The notes beneath the pieces are model-generated. The model saw nothing but the letters and a program-made list of their open reading frames with translations. It made no database searches and had not been told where the DNA came from. From assembly GCF_014836715.1 (NCBI RefSeq), contig NZ_JACSQI010000004.1, positions 186,001 through 250,000 on the forward strand: 64,000 nucleotides of DNA. The letters are read 5' to 3'. The position numbers were made by a program, and so were the translations under genes. How positions within the stretch are numbered: position 1 is the stretch's first letter; the number at the start of each line of letters is the position of its first letter. The stretch is from Escherichia whittamii (GTDB lineage: Bacteria > Pseudomonadota > Gammaproteobacteria > Enterobacterales > Enterobacteriaceae). This document shows positions 51,507-63,423 of the stretch, in pieces.

Positions 51507-51815
51507 ATGAACGATGTGCAAAATCGTAGAATACTGGCATTACTTGATATGCTGTATAATACCCTGGGCAATAAAACCACATGCAATGTTTGTCATAAAT
51601 ATTTTATCCTTATCCTCGAAGTTATGAACAACCTGACGATTAACTATGGTACTGAAACTTCGCCAGAGTTAACCGGGATAAATTATGGCGATGCTAATGC
51701 GTTAATTACTGAACTGATATTATTTATTGAAGATGTTGACGCTGAGAATCATGAAGCATATCCGGGACATTTGAATGAGATTAAACGCATTTTGAATTTC
51801 GCTATTGCCGCTTGA
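51507..51815 (+). CDS. Uncharacterised small cytoplasmic protein
   Basis: A 102-residue acidic protein with a C-x-x-C pair (TTCNVCHKYF, about residues 28-31), no signal peptide or membrane segment. An excellent ribosome site AGGAGG lies upstream and the start is 11 bp from the lipoprotein stop, so the two are co-translated. The gene ends before a strong hairpin. I find no family match; a regulatory, chaperone or immunity role is possible but unsupported. Confidence 0.75.
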   Translation: MNDVQNRRILALLDMLYNTLGNKTTCNVCHKYFILILEVMNNLTINYGTETSPELTGINYGDANALITELILFIEDVDAENHEAYPGHLNEIKRILNFAIAA

Positions 51816-51828
51816 ATATAGTTATGAT

Positions 51829-51864
51829 TAAAGCACCTCAAGAGGCTTCTTTTGAGGTGCTTTC
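51829..51864. terminator. Terminator between accessory module and btuR
   Basis: Stem AAAGCACCTCAA / TTGAGGTGCTTT with a loop of about nine bases, serving both convergent genes. Confidence 0.88.
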
Positions 51865-51866
51865 GC

Positions 51867-52457
51867 TTAGTAATCAATCCCTATCTGCGCTTTTACGCCA
51901 GCATCAAATGCATGTTTCACGGGGCGTAACTCACTTACCGTATCCGCCAGTTCGAGTATATCCCGATGACAGCCTCGACCCGTAATAATGACGGTTTGCT
52001 GATGTGGACGTTCATTTAACGCCTGAATCACTTCTTCTGGTGGCAAATAGTCATACGCCACCATATACGTCAGCTCATCGAGCAAAACCATATCCAGTGA
52101 AGAATCTGCCAGCATCCGTTTGGCATGTTGCCAGACTTCGCGGCAGGCGGCGGTATCAGACTCGCGATTCTGCGTATCCCAGGTAAAGCCCGTTGCCATC
52201 ACCTGAAACTCGACGCCATGTGGCTCCAGCAGATTGCGCTCGCCGTTAGGCCAGGTACCTTTAATAAACTGCACGACGCCCACTTTTTTACCATGGCCAA
52301 CTGCGCGAGTTGCGGTACCAAATGCCGCGGTGGTTTTGCCTTTTCCATTGCCGGTAAAGACGATGACAATGCCACGCTCATCCTGCGCTTGCGCCACGCG
52401 AGCATCAACTTTCTCTTTAACACGCTGCTGACGCTGTTGGTAGCGTTCATCACTCAT
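51867..52457 (-). CDS. btuR: BtuR (CobO), cob(I)alamin adenosyltransferase
   Basis: A 196-residue enzyme that transfers the adenosyl group of ATP to cob(I)alamin and cobinamide. The P-loop GNGKGKTTAAFG (about 36-47) is inverted relative to kinases, as typical for the CobA/BtuR type. Overlaps yciK by 4 bp and is co-transcribed with it. Confidence 0.96.
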   Translation of the reverse strand: MSDERYQQRQQRVKEKVDARVAQAQDERGIVIVFTGNGKGKTTAAFGTATRAVGHGKKVGVVQFIKGTWPNGERNLLEPHGVEFQVMATGFTWDTQNRESDTAACREVWQHAKRMLADSSLDMVLLDELTYMVAYDYLPPEEVIQALNERPHQQTVIITGRGCHRDILELADTVSELRPVKHAFDAGVKAQIGIDY

Positions 52458-53212
52458 TGGGAAATTCCTGGTTTGCGGCCCGGTTGGGCGTCAAAGGTCA
52501 TGCCGGTTTTACGGCGGCTGTCATCGCCCATCAGCCATAAATAGAGTGGCATGATATCGGCGGGTGTTTTGAGTTTCTGTGGATCTTCGGTGGGGAAAGC
52601 ACTGGCACGCATTGCAGTACGTGTACCGCCCGGGTTAATGCAGTTCACACGCAGGCGCTGCTGATATTCATCGGCCAGCACTTGCATCATTCCTTCGGTG
52701 GCAAATTTCGACACTGCATATGCGCCCCAGTTGGCACGCCCCTGGCGCCCAACGCTTGATGAGGTGAAGACCAGCGAACCGGCGTCCGATTTGAGTAATA
52801 AAGGAAGCAGTGCCTGGGTGAGCATAAAGGTAGCATTAACGTTGACTTGCATAACGTCCTGCCAGACCTGCGGATTTTGCTCGCGCATTGGGCAAACGTC
52901 GCCAAGCAATCCGGCATTATGCAGAACGCCATCCAGACGCGGATAATTAACAGCAATGCGCTGTGCCAGTTGTTGGCAGTCTTCGGACGTACAGGTCAGC
53001 AAATCGAGAATAAACCACTGCGGCTGGCGTCCTGTCTCTTCGAACATGCTCTGGGCCACCTGACGTAATTTTTCTTCGTTACGGCCCAGCAGAATGACCG
53101 TCGCACCATAGCGCGCATAAGTTAAAGCGGCTTCACGACCAATGCCGTCGCTGGCGCCTGTCACCAGGATTATACGATCATTGAGTAAATCTTGTTTTGG
53201 TTGGTAATGCAT
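52454..53212 (-). CDS. yciK: YciK, short-chain dehydrogenase/reductase
   Basis: A 252-residue classical SDR: cofactor motif GASDGIG (about 19-25), NAG, and catalytic Ser / YxxxK in YAVSKFATEG. Substrate not known. Upstream partner of btuR on the same transcript. Confidence 0.93.
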   Translation of the reverse strand: MHYQPKQDLLNDRIILVTGASDGIGREAALTYARYGATVILLGRNEEKLRQVAQSMFEETGRQPQWFILDLLTCTSEDCQQLAQRIAVNYPRLDGVLHNAGLLGDVCPMREQNPQVWQDVMQVNVNATFMLTQALLPLLLKSDAGSLVFTSSSVGRQGRANWGAYAVSKFATEGMMQVLADEYQQRLRVNCINPGGTRTAMRASAFPTEDPQKLKTPADIMPLYLWLMGDDSRRKTGMTFDAQPGRKPGISQ

Positions 53213-53430
53213 GGCTACTCCCCGACGACATCAACAGTCGCGCTGCCAGTGTACTTTATGACTTTGGGGTTTTATGCCTGAAACAGAAGGGCATTTCAAT
53301 CAGCCTGGGGCGATAACGCCGCAAAATGAATACTTTGTCATACTTTCTCGTCAAGAATATCTCTGCGAGACGGCTCAACATGCCTGTTGTAAACTGTGAA
53401 GCAAAGCGTTGTTTAACCAAGGTGGGACTC

Positions 53431-54480
53431 GTGGAATTGTTGTCTGAATATGGTTTGTTTTTGGCGAAAATTGTCACTGTTGTGGTGGCGATTGCGGCTG
53501 TTGCCGCCATTATTGTCAATGTTGCTCAACGTAATAAACGCCAGCGTGGCGAGTTACGGGTTAACAATCTCAGCGAACAATATAAGGAGATGAAAGAAGA
53601 ACTGGCAGCAGCGTTGATGGACCCGCATCAGCAAAAGCAGTGGCACAAAGCGCAGAAGAAAAAGCACAAGCAAGAAGCGAAGGCAGCGAAAGCAAAAGCC
53701 AAACTGGGCGAGGTGGCAGCCGAAAACAAGCCACGTGTCTGGGTGCTGGATTTCAAAGGCAGTATGGATGCCCATGAAGTGAATGCGCTACGTGAAGAGG
53801 TCACAGCGGTTCTCGCGGCATTTAAACCGCAGGATCAGGTCGTTCTGCGTCTGGAAAGCCCCGGCGGCATGGTACATGGTTACGGTCTGGCGGCTTCACA
53901 GTTGCAGCGTCTGCGCGATAAAAATATTCCTTTAACCGTTACGGTAGACAAAGTGGCTGCCAGCGGCGGTTACATGATGGCCTGTGTGGCGGATAAAATT
54001 GTTTCAGCGCCATTTGCAATTGTTGGCTCCATTGGTGTTGTGGCGCAAATGCCCAACTTTAACCGATTCCTGAAAAGCAAAGACATTGATATCGAACTAC
54101 ACACTGCCGGGCAATATAAGCGCACGCTGACATTGCTGGGTGAAAATACAGAAGAAGGGCGCGAGAAATTCCGCGAAGAACTGAACGAAACGCATCAGTT
54201 ATTTAAAGATTTTGTGAAGCGTATGCGTCCGTCTCTGGACATTGAACAGGTGGCAACCGGTGAACACTGGTACGGACAACAGGCGATAGAGAAAGGCCTG
54301 GTTGACGAAATCAACACCAGTGATGAAGTGATCCTTAGCCTGATGGAAGGGCGTGAAGTGGTCAATGTGCGCTATATGCAGCGTAAACGGTTAATCGACC
54401 GATTCACCGGCAGCGCAGCAGAGAGCGCCGACCGATTGTTGCTACGCTGGTGGCAACGCGGGCAAAAGCCGTTGATGTAA
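53431..54480 (+). CDS. sohB: SohB, inner-membrane serine protease (S49 family)
   Basis: A 349-residue protein: N-terminal membrane segment (about 8-30), a Lys/Ala/Gln-rich coiled-coil linker (about 50-95) and a ClpP-fold peptidase domain with nucleophile Ser in AASGGYMMA and catalytic Lys expected in the following region. GTG 53431 with AAGGTGGGA is the K-12 start; an upstream frame of 35 codons is ignored. A multicopy suppressor of htrA defects in E. coli. Confidence 0.94.
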   Translation: MELLSEYGLFLAKIVTVVVAIAAVAAIIVNVAQRNKRQRGELRVNNLSEQYKEMKEELAAALMDPHQQKQWHKAQKKKHKQEAKAAKAKAKLGEVAAENKPRVWVLDFKGSMDAHEVNALREEVTAVLAAFKPQDQVVLRLESPGGMVHGYGLAASQLQRLRDKNIPLTVTVDKVAASGGYMMACVADKIVSAPFAIVGSIGVVAQMPNFNRFLKSKDIDIELHTAGQYKRTLTLLGENTEEGREKFREELNETHQLFKDFVKRMRPSLDIEQVATGEHWYGQQAIEKGLVDEINTSDEVILSLMEGREVVNVRYMQRKRLIDRFTGSAAESADRLLLRWWQRGQKPLM

Positions 54481-54515
54481 AAGATAAACGCGAGGGTAAA
54501 ACCTCGCGTTTTGCT

Positions 54516-54767
54516 TTAATCGACCAGATGGTATTTTTCCGAGAGCACATGAGCCAGGTGTTTGAACATATTAAACACCGCGGTGCTTTTCGCTGTCGGC
54601 AATCCTTGTTCATCTAAAAAATAATCGCCGCTAAACACCAGCACGCCATTACGCTGCGTGACGCCGGTGGCTTCAATCCCTGCGAGCGTATCCTCATGCT
54701 CACGAATGATTTTGTTAGCCTCTTTCAACAGCGTTTCGCGGTCGATGGGTTGTGTCTCTTTGTTCAT
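54516..54767 (-). CDS. yciN: YciN, DUF2498 small protein
   Basis: An 83-residue acidic protein starting [12 protein letters not shown]. Full length relative to K-12. Function unknown. ATG follows AAGGAG on the minus strand. Confidence 0.92.
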   Translation of the reverse strand: MNKETQPIDRETLLKEANKIIREHEDTLAGIEATGVTQRNGVLVFSGDYFLDEQGLPTAKSTAVFNMFKHLAHVLSEKYHLVD

Positions 54768-55146
54768 TATTTACTCCTTAAACAAGGACATTAGTCTACG
54801 CCAGGCATGGCTTTCAGACAAATATACCACGCTGACGGCAAGAGCGCCTTACTGGCAACTTTGGATTTTGCATGCTAATAAAGTTGCGTAACGGATTTTA
54901 TCAGGTACAGTGTGACGCTTTCGTCAATCTGGCAATAGATTTGCTTGACATTCGACCAAAATTACGTCGTGCTATAGCGCCTGTAGGCCAAGACCTGTTA
55001 ACTCAGTCACCTGAATTTTCGTGAACAGAGTCACGACAAGGGGTTGATATCCGCAGAGAGCGAGTCCATATCGGTAACTCGTTGCCAGTGGAAGGTTTAT
55101 CAATGTGCGACGCATTCCTGGAAGAATCAAATTAGGTAAGGTGAAT
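54768..55146. promoter_or_regulatory. yciN-topA divergent control region
   Basis: About 380 bp. It should hold the several topA promoters known in E. coli, which respond to supercoiling, Fis and heat shock. A TTGACA at 54945-54950 with a TATAGC-like -10 near 54973 has too long a spacer to be called with confidence. No gene seen. Confidence 0.45.
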
Positions 55147-57744
55147 ATGGGTAAAGCTCTTGTCATCGTTGAGTCCCCGGCAAAAGCCAAAACGATCAAC
55201 AAGTATCTGGGTAGTGACTACGTGGTGAAATCCAGCGTCGGTCATATCCGCGATTTGCCGACCAGTGGCTCAACTGCCAAAAAGAGTGCCGACTCTACCT
55301 CCACCAAGACGGCTAAAAAGCCTAAAAAGGATGAACGTGGCGCTCTCGTCAACCGTATGGGGGTTGACCCGTGGCACAATTGGGAGGCGCACTATGAAGT
55401 GTTGCCAGGTAAAGAGAAGGTCGTCTCTGAACTGAAACAACTGGCTGAAAAAGCCGACCACATCTATCTCGCAACCGACCTTGACCGCGAAGGGGAAGCC
55501 ATTGCATGGCACCTGCGGGAAGTGATTGGTGGTGATGATGCACGCTATAGCCGAGTGGTATTTAACGAAATTACTAAAAACGCGATTCGTCAGGCATTTA
55601 ACAAGCCAGGTGAGCTGAATATCGATCGTGTTAATGCCCAGCAGGCGCGTCGCTTTATGGACCGCGTGGTGGGTTATATGGTTTCTCCGCTGCTGTGGAA
55701 AAAAATTGCTCGCGGTCTGTCTGCAGGGCGTGTGCAATCAGTGGCGGTCCGCCTGGTGGTCGAACGTGAGCGTGAAATTAAAGCGTTCGTACCGGAAGAG
55801 TTCTGGGAAGTTGATGCCAGCACGACCACGCCATCCGGCGAAGCATTGGCTTTGCAGGTAACCCATCAGAATGACAAACCGTTCCGTCCGGTCAATAAAG
55901 AACAAACTCAGGCTGCGGTAAGTCTGCTGGAAAAAGCGCGCTATAGCGTGCTTGAACGTGAAGACAAACCGACAACCAGTAAGCCTGGCGCTCCTTTTAT
56001 TACCTCCACGCTGCAACAGGCTGCCAGCACCCGTCTTGGTTTTGGCGTGAAAAAAACCATGATGATGGCGCAGCGTCTGTATGAAGCAGGCTATATCACT
56101 TACATGCGTACCGACTCCACTAACCTGAGTCAGGACGCGGTAAATATGGTTCGCAGTTATATCAGCGATAATTTTGGTAATAAATATCTGCCGGAAAGCC
56201 CGAATCAGTACGCCAGCAAAGAAAACTCACAGGAAGCGCACGAAGCGATTCGTCCTTCTGACGTCAATGTGATGGCGGAATCGCTGAAGGATATGGAAGC
56301 GGACGCACAGAAACTTTACCAGTTAATCTGGCGTCAGTTCGTTGCCTGTCAGATGACCCCGGCGAAATATGATTCCACCACGCTGACCGTTGGTGCAGGC
56401 GATTTCCGCCTGAAAGCACGCGGACGTATTCTGCGTTTTGATGGCTGGACGAAAGTGATGCCTGCGCTGCGTAAAGGCGATGAAGATCGTATTTTACCGG
56501 CAGTCGATAAAGGCGATGCTCTGACGCTTGTTGAACTGACTCCGGCACAGCACTTTACCAAGCCGCCAGCCCGTTTCAGCGAAGCTTCGCTGGTTAAAGA
56601 GCTGGAAAAACGCGGGATCGGTCGTCCGTCTACCTATGCGTCGATTATTTCGACCATCCAGGACCGCGGCTATGTGCGAGTGGAAAACCGTCGATTCTAT
56701 GCAGAAAAAATGGGTGAAATCGTCACCGATCGCCTGGAAGAAAATTTCCGCGAATTAATGAATTACGACTTCACCGCGCAGATGGAAAACAGCCTCGACC
56801 AGGTGGCAAATCACGAAGCAGAATGGAAAGCCGTGCTGGATCACTTCTTCTCGGATTTCACCCAGCAACTTGATAAAGCGGAAAAAGATCCGGAAGAGGG
56901 CGGTATGCGTCCGAACCAGATGGTTCTGACCAGCATTGACTGCCCGACCTGTGGCCGCAAAATGGGTATTCGCACCGCCAGCACCGGGGTATTCCTTGGC
57001 TGTTCAGGCTATGCGCTGCCGCCGAAAGAGCGTTGCAAAACCACCATTAACCTGGTGCCGGAAAACGAAGTACTGAACGTACTGGAAGGCGAAGACGCTG
57101 AAACTAACGCCCTGCGCGCAAAACGTCGTTGCCCGAAATGCGGCACGGCGATGGACAGCTATCTCATCGATCCGAAACGGAAGTTGCATGTTTGTGGTAA
57201 TAACCCAACCTGCGATGGTTACGAGATCGAAGAGGGCGAATTCCGTATTAAAGGTTATGACGGCCCGATCGTTGAGTGTGAAAAATGTGGCTCTGAAATG
57301 CACCTGAAAATGGGGCGTTTCGGTAAATACATGGCCTGCACCAACGAAGAGTGTAAAAACACGCGTAAGATTTTACGTAACGGCGAAGTGGCACCACCGA
57401 AAGAAGATCCGGTACCGCTGCCAGAATTAGCGTGCGAAAAATCGGATGCTTATTTCGTGCTGCGTGACGGCGCTGCAGGCGTGTTCCTTGCAGCCAACAC
57501 CTTCCCGAAATCTCGAGAAACGCGTGCGCCGCTGGTGGAAGAGCTTTATCGCTTCCGCGACCGTCTGCCGGAAAAACTACGTTATCTGGCGGATGCGCCG
57601 CAGCAGGATCCAGACGGTAATAAGACAATGGTTCGCTTTAGCCGTAAAACCAAACAGCAATATGTCTCTTCGGAAAAAGACGGAAAGGCAACTGGCTGGT
57701 CAGCATTTTATGTTGATGGCAAATGGGTCGAAGGGAAAAAATAA
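55147..57744 (+). CDS. topA: TopA, DNA topoisomerase I
   Basis: An 865-residue type IA topoisomerase that relaxes negative supercoils. Toprim domain with Glu9 ([10 protein letters not shown]) and DLDREGE (about 111-117), catalytic Tyr319 in [10 protein letters not shown], then three tetracysteine zinc ribbons (about 599-755) and C-terminal DNA-binding ribbons. ATG 55147 follows AGGTAAGG; the 14-codon extension is not used. Terminator after the stop. Confidence 0.98.
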   Translation: MGKALVIVESPAKAKTINKYLGSDYVVKSSVGHIRDLPTSGSTAKKSADSTSTKTAKKPKKDERGALVNRMGVDPWHNWEAHYEVLPGKEKVVSELKQLAEKADHIYLATDLDREGEAIAWHLREVIGGDDARYSRVVFNEITKNAIRQAFNKPGELNIDRVNAQQARRFMDRVVGYMVSPLLWKKIARGLSAGRVQSVAVRLVVEREREIKAFVPEEFWEVDASTTTPSGEALALQVTHQNDKPFRPVNKEQTQAAVSLLEKARYSVLEREDKPTTSKPGAPFITSTLQQAASTRLGFGVKKTMMMAQRLYEAGYITYMRTDSTNLSQDAVNMVRSYISDNFGNKYLPESPNQYASKENSQEAHEAIRPSDVNVMAESLKDMEADAQKLYQLIWRQFVACQMTPAKYDSTTLTVGAGDFRLKARGRILRFDGWTKVMPALRKGDEDRILPAVDKGDALTLVELTPAQHFTKPPARFSEASLVKELEKRGIGRPSTYASIISTIQDRGYVRVENRRFYAEKMGEIVTDRLEENFRELMNYDFTAQMENSLDQVANHEAEWKAVLDHFFSDFTQQLDKAEKDPEEGGMRPNQMVLTSIDCPTCGRKMGIRTASTGVFLGCSGYALPPKERCKTTINLVPENEVLNVLEGEDAETNALRAKRRCPKCGTAMDSYLIDPKRKLHVCGNNPTCDGYEIEEGEFRIKGYDGPIVECEKCGSEMHLKMGRFGKYMACTNEECKNTRKILRNGEVAPPKEDPVPLPELACEKSDAYFVLRDGAAGVFLAANTFPKSRETRAPLVEELYRFRDRLPEKLRYLADAPQQDPDGNKTMVRFSRKTKQQYVSSEKDGKATGWSAFYVDGKWVEGKK

Positions 57745-57770
57745 CCTTTAATTCTGTCAGGTTTTTATAA

Positions 57771-57799
57771 ACAAAGGGTCGCGAAAGCGGCCCTTTTTC
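57771..57799 (+). terminator. topA terminator
   Basis: Stem AAAGGGTCGC / GCGGCCCTTT and a T-run, about 28 bp after the stop. Confidence 0.85.
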
Positions 57800-57929
57800 A
57801 TTGCATATTATTTTTTCTACACACCTATACACTAAAGCTATAAATGATATAGTGGTTATAGTTATCACTTTTTTTATTATTAAATCGTATTAGTCACCCG
57901 CCAGGTGTGACGATAAAACGATGTTCTGA

Positions 57930-58928
<999 letters not shown>

Positions 58929-58941
58929 TTATCCACGTTAT

Positions 58942-58978
58942 TTCCGGCATCTTTTTATGTGACAAAGGTGCCGGAATA
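58942..58978 (+). terminator. Probable cysB terminator
   Basis: Inverted repeat TTCCGGCATC / GGTGCCGGAA about 13 bp past the stop; no long T-run. The following 270 bp up to ymiA hold no gene I can support. Confidence 0.5.
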
Positions 58979-59247
58979 TATTCTCTATTCCTTTTTATTT
59001 GTTCGCCGCTCACAATATACATACCCACAAGATTTTTATGGTAAATCGAGCTTAAAGTAGTGTCTATTTATCCGCGTTGCAAATTCCACTCTTCAAATAT
59101 CTATTTCAGGTCAAAAGATTGAATTATTCACTGGAAACGATTCGTAAATTCGCTGGATTTTTAACTAAAGTTTCATTAGGATTTGTCCTATCATTTGATT
59201 AATTATACCAATCGTTTGGCATCTTGCTGATAAGTGATGGCGATTAT

Positions 59248-59388
59248 ATGAGGTTAGCAATGCCTTCTGGAAATCAGGCCCCCCGCCGGGACCCCGAATT
59301 AAAACGCAAAGCCTGGCTTGCGGTATTTCTTGGTTCAGCGCTCTTTTGGGTGGTTGTCGCACTGCTGGTTTGGAAAGTGTGGGGATAA
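59248..59388 (+). CDS. ymiA: YmiA, small single-span membrane protein
   Basis: A 46-residue protein starting MRLAMPSGNQ: a charged N terminus (RRDPELKRK), then one membrane segment (about 22-44). I recognise it as K-12 YmiA. Followed immediately by yciX, so the two are probably co-expressed. Function unknown. Confidence 0.85.
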   Translation: MRLAMPSGNQAPRRDPELKRKAWLAVFLGSALFWVVVALLVWKVWG

Positions 59389-59390
59389 CT

Positions 59391-59567
59391 ATGGTCGTTC
59401 AGGAGCAACATCAGGAGCCGTCATCATTATGTCAGCACAATGACAATGACAATGCAACGGAAACGAAACGGGACTGTTCTGTCGTTATACCCCATAGCTG
59501 GAAACTAACACCGCAACAGCAAGCCTTTATAGAGATGTTTGCTGAAGATGATCAGCAAAAACAATAA
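59391..59567 (+). CDS. yciX: YciX, small hydrophilic protein
   Basis: A 58-residue acidic protein starting MVVQEQHQEP, two bases after the ymiA stop. No membrane segment. Recognised as K-12 YciX; function unknown. Confidence 0.8.
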   Translation: MVVQEQHQEPSSLCQHNDNDNATETKRDCSVVIPHSWKLTPQQQAFIEMFAEDDQQKQ

Positions 59568-59666
59568 TTATCATCATTCTTGTTACTCAATATATTAATG
59601 AATTAAACGGCTTTTAATACACCACAGCAATAACAAGTTGAGTTATCTCAACACAAAGTAATAACA

Positions 59667-59762
59667 ATGGTCACTACAAATATGAAATACTGGTCCTGGA
59701 TGGGCGTATTTTCTCTGTCGATGCTCTTCTGGGCCGAACTTCTCTGGCTCGTTACTCACTGA
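59667..59762 (+). CDS. ymiC: YmiC, 31-residue membrane protein
   Basis: A 31-codon frame MVTTNMKYWS..., mostly hydrophobic with many Trp (ending WLVTH), so probably a single-span inner-membrane peptide. It matches my memory of the small K-12 protein YmiC. No strong ribosome site is visible. A terminator hairpin follows directly, supporting a real transcript end. Confidence 0.65.
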   Translation: MVTTNMKYWSWMGVFSLSMLFWAELLWLVTH

Positions 59763-59765
59763 TCT

Positions 59766-59795
59766 CCGCCCCCGCTGTGGCGGGGTTTTCTTTTG
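59766..59795 (+). terminator. Terminator after the ymiA-yciX-ymiC group
   Basis: Stem GCCCCCGC / GCGGGG(TT) with the T-rich tail TTTTCTTTT, upstream of acnA. Confidence 0.85.
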
Positions 59796-59925
59796 CGTTG
59801 CCACAAGGTTTCTCCTCTTTTATCAATTTGGGTTGTTATCAAATCGTTACTCGATGTTTGTGTTATCTTTAATATTCACCCTGAAGAGAATCAGGGCATC
59901 GCAACCCTGTCATTAAGGAGGAGCT

Positions 59926-62601
59926 ATGTCGTCAACCCTACGAGAAGCCAGTAAGGACACGTTGCAGACCAAAGATAAAACTTACCACTACTACAGCCTG
60001 CCGCTTGCTGCCAAATCACTGGGCGATATCACCCGTCTGCCTAAGTCACTCAAAGTTCTGCTCGAAAACCTGCTGCGTTGGCAGGATGGCAATTCGGTCA
60101 CCGAAGAAGATATTCATGCGCTGGCGGGATGGCTAAAAAACGCCCATGCCGATCGCGAAATTGCCTACCGTCCAGCCAGAGTGCTGATGCAGGATTTTAC
60201 TGGCGTTCCTGCTGTTGTTGATCTTGCGGCGATGCGGGAAGCAGTCAAACGTCTCGGTGGCGATACCGCGAAGGTGAATCCGCTCTCACCGGTCGATCTG
60301 GTGATTGACCACTCGGTGACCGTCGATCGCTTTGGTGATGATGAGGCATTTGAGGAAAACGTACGCCTGGAAATGGAGCGCAACCACGAGCGTTATGTGT
60401 TTCTGAAATGGGGACAGCAGGCGTTCGGGCGTTTTAGCGTCGTGCCGCCAGGCACCGGGATTTGCCACCAGGTGAACCTTGAATATCTCGGCAAAGCGGT
60501 GTGGAGTGAATTGCAGGAGGGGGAGTGGATTGCTTATCCGGATACGCTCGTCGGCACCGACTCGCACACGACAATGATTAACGGTCTTGGTGTGCTGGGC
60601 TGGGGCGTTGGTGGGATCGAAGCAGAAGCGGCGATGTTAGGTCAGCCAGTTTCCATGCTTATTCCTGATGTGGTGGGCTTTAAACTCACCGGCAAACTCC
60701 GTGAAGGCATTACCGCCACCGACCTGGTGCTGACCGTTACTCAAATGCTACGTAAACATGGCGTCGTGGGTAAATTCGTCGAATTTTACGGTGATGGTCT
60801 GGATTCACTGCCACTGGCAGACCGAGCGACCATTGCCAATATGTCGCCGGAATATGGTGCAACCTGCGGGTTCTTCCCAATCGATGCTGTCACTCTCGAT
60901 TACATGCGGTTAAGCGGCCGTAGTGAAGACCAGGTTGAACTGGTTGAGAAATATGCTAAAGCGCAGGGGATGTGGCGGAACGCAGGTGATGAACCGGTAT
61001 TTACCAGTACGCTTGAATTGGATATGAACGACGTAGTCGCTAGTCTTGCCGGTCCAAAGCGTCCACAAGATCGTGTTGCGCTGCCAGATGTGCCAAAAGC
61101 CTTTGCCGCCAGTAACGAACTGGAAATAAACGCCACACATAAAGATCGCCATCCGGTCGATTATGTTATGAACGGGAATCAGTATCAGTTGCCTGATGGT
61201 GCAGTGGTTATTGCCGCGATAACGTCGTGCACCAACACCTCTAACCCCAGCGTGCTGATGGCGGCTGGATTACTGGCGAAAAAAGCCGTAACCCTGGGGC
61301 TGAAACGACAACCGTGGGTCAAAGCGTCTCTCGCGCCTGGCTCGAAAGTGGTTTCTGACTATCTGGCAAAAGCCAAACTGACGCCGTATCTTGATGAACT
61401 TGGCTTTAACCTTGTGGGCTATGGTTGTACTACCTGTATTGGTAACTCTGGTCCGTTGCCAGACCCTATCGAAACCGCGATTAAAAAAGGTGATTTAACC
61501 GTTGGCGCGGTACTGTCTGGCAACCGTAACTTTGAAGGACGTATTCATCCACTGGTTAAAACCAACTGGTTGGCTTCGCCGCCGCTGGTGGTTGCCTATG
61601 CACTGGCAGGCAATATGAATATCAACCTGGCTTCTGAACCTTTGGGCCACGATCGTAAAGGCGATCCGGTATATCTGAAAGATATCTGGCCATCGGCACA
61701 AGAAATTGCCCGTGCGGTAGAACAAGTCTCCACTGAAATGTTCCGTAAGGAGTACGCGGAGGTTTTCGAAGGGACTGCGGAGTGGAAAGAGATTAACGTA
61801 GTACGATCAGATACCTACGGATGGCAGGATGATTCGACCTACATTCGCTTATCGCCTTTCTTTGACGAAATGCAGGCAACACCTGCACCAGTGGAAGATA
61901 TTCACGGCGCGCGAATTCTGGCAATGCTGGGTGATTCGGTTACCACTGACCATATCTCTCCGGCGGGTAGCATTAAGCCTGATAGCCCGGCGGGTCGATA
62001 TCTACAAGGTCGTGGTGTTGAGCGGAAAGACTTTAACTCCTACGGTTCGCGGCGTGGTAACCATGAAGTGATGATGCGTGGCACGTTCGCCAATATTCGC
62101 ATTCGTAACGAAATGGTGCCTGATGTCGAAGGGGGGATGACGCGCCATCTACCAGGCAATGATGTAATCTCTATTTATGACGCGGCGATGCGCTATCAGC
62201 AGGAGAAAACACCGCTGGCGGTAATTGCCGGGAAAGAGTATGGGTCAGGTTCGAGTCGTGACTGGGCAGCAAAAGGCCCACGTCTGCTCGGTATTCGCGT
62301 GGTGATTGCCGAATCGTTTGAACGTATTCACCGTTCGAATTTAATAGGCATGGGGATTTTGCCGCTAGAGTTCCCGCAAGGTGTGACGCGTAAATCGTTA
62401 GGGCTGACGGGGGAAGAAAAGATTGATATTGCCAATCTGCAAAATCTGCAACCTGGCGCTACGGTTCCTGTGACGCTGACGCGGGCTGATGGAAGTCAGG
62501 AAGTTGTACCGTGCCGTTGTCGTATCGATACAGCAACAGAATTAACCTATTACCAGAACGACGGTATTTTGCACTATGTCATTCGTAATATGTTGAAATA
62601 A
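59926..62601 (+). CDS. acnA: AcnA, aconitate hydratase A
   Basis: An 891-residue [4Fe-4S] enzyme of the TCA and glyoxylate cycles, stress and stationary-phase form. Cluster ligands: Cys in [10 protein letters not shown] (Cys435) and CTTC in YGCTTCIGN (Cys501, Cys504). ATG follows AAGGAGGAG. In E. coli it is induced by SoxRS, RpoS and iron; the apo-protein binds mRNA. Confidence 0.98.
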   Translation: MSSTLREASKDTLQTKDKTYHYYSLPLAAKSLGDITRLPKSLKVLLENLLRWQDGNSVTEEDIHALAGWLKNAHADREIAYRPARVLMQDFTGVPAVVDLAAMREAVKRLGGDTAKVNPLSPVDLVIDHSVTVDRFGDDEAFEENVRLEMERNHERYVFLKWGQQAFGRFSVVPPGTGICHQVNLEYLGKAVWSELQEGEWIAYPDTLVGTDSHTTMINGLGVLGWGVGGIEAEAAMLGQPVSMLIPDVVGFKLTGKLREGITATDLVLTVTQMLRKHGVVGKFVEFYGDGLDSLPLADRATIANMSPEYGATCGFFPIDAVTLDYMRLSGRSEDQVELVEKYAKAQGMWRNAGDEPVFTSTLELDMNDVVASLAGPKRPQDRVALPDVPKAFAASNELEINATHKDRHPVDYVMNGNQYQLPDGAVVIAAITSCTNTSNPSVLMAAGLLAKKAVTLGLKRQPWVKASLAPGSKVVSDYLAKAKLTPYLDELGFNLVGYGCTTCIGNSGPLPDPIETAIKKGDLTVGAVLSGNRNFEGRIHPLVKTNWLASPPLVVAYALAGNMNINLASEPLGHDRKGDPVYLKDIWPSAQEIARAVEQVSTEMFRKEYAEVFEGTAEWKEINVVRSDTYGWQDDSTYIRLSPFFDEMQATPAPVEDIHGARILAMLGDSVTTDHISPAGSIKPDSPAGRYLQGRGVERKDFNSYGSRRGNHEVMMRGTFANIRIRNEMVPDVEGGMTRHLPGNDVISIYDAAMRYQQEKTPLAVIAGKEYGSGSSRDWAAKGPRLLGIRVVIAESFERIHRSNLIGMGILPLEFPQGVTRKSLGLTGEEKIDIANLQNLQPGATVPVTLTRADGSQEVVPCRCRIDTATELTYYQNDGILHYVIRNMLK

Positions 62602-62610
62602 TTTGCTTTT

Positions 62611-62639
62611 GCTTGCCGGATGTGGAATGTCCGGCAAGC
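62611..62639 (+). terminator. acnA terminator or REP-like palindrome
   Basis: Perfect 10-bp stem GCTTGCCGGA / TCCGGCAAGC around a nine-base loop, with TTTGCTTTT before it. Sits between convergent acnA and ribA. Confidence 0.7.
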
Positions 62640-62664
62640 ATATTAAGCCTGCAACAAACGAGGA

Positions 62665-63255
62665 TTATTTGTTGAGCAAATGGCCCATTTTCTCGGCTTT
62701 TGTATCGAGATAATGTTCATTATTTGGGTTACGTCCAACAATCAGCGGCACGCGTTCAACGATATTGATACCCGCTTCGGTCAGAATTTCGACTTTTTTC
62801 GGGTTGTTGGTTAACAAGCGGACTTCATTGACACCAAGGAGTTTGAACATATCGGCGCAGAGGGTGAAATCACGTTCATCAGCGGCGAAGCCTAACTGAT
62901 GATTGGCCTCTACGGTGTCGTAACCTTGATCCTGTAACGCATAAGCACGGATTTTATTCAACAAACCGATGTTACGTCCTTCCTGACGGTGGTACAGCAA
63001 AATACCTCGGCCTTCTTCGGCAATGTGCGTCAGTGCTGCTTCAAGCTGGAAGCCACAATCGCAGCGCAAGCTGAACAGGGCATCACCGGTCAGACACTCA
63101 GAATGGACGCGCGCAAGTACCGGGGTATGCCCGGAAATATCGCCATAGACTAGCGCGACATGATCGTGTCCGGTTGCCAGTTCTTCAAATCCCACCATCA
63201 GGAAATCGCCCCATGGGGTTGGCAGTTTGGCTTCTGCCACACGTTTAAGCTGCAT
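62665..63255 (-). CDS. ribA: RibA, GTP cyclohydrolase II
   Basis: A 196-residue enzyme that opens GTP in the first committed step of riboflavin synthesis. Zinc ligands Cys54, Cys65 and Cys67 are in [16 protein letters not shown]; the GRNIGLLNK region follows. Monofunctional form, as in E. coli. Confidence 0.97.
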   Translation of the reverse strand: MQLKRVAEAKLPTPWGDFLMVGFEELATGHDHVALVYGDISGHTPVLARVHSECLTGDALFSLRCDCGFQLEAALTHIAEEGRGILLYHRQEGRNIGLLNKIRAYALQDQGYDTVEANHQLGFAADERDFTLCADMFKLLGVNEVRLLTNNPKKVEILTEAGINIVERVPLIVGRNPNNEHYLDTKAEKMGHLLNK

Positions 63256-63423
63256 GAAATTCTCCAGATAATGCTGGTTCTGTATTGTCTTATTTTGCCA
63301 TAACGCGAAGGGGTTCTCCTAATCACGACGCGCCAATCGTTCACTGAATGGCACAAATCTGTCAATTTTTACTGGAGCAGGCATTTTCAGTTATGATTGT
63401 GGGAGTTATAAAAAGGAGAGGCC

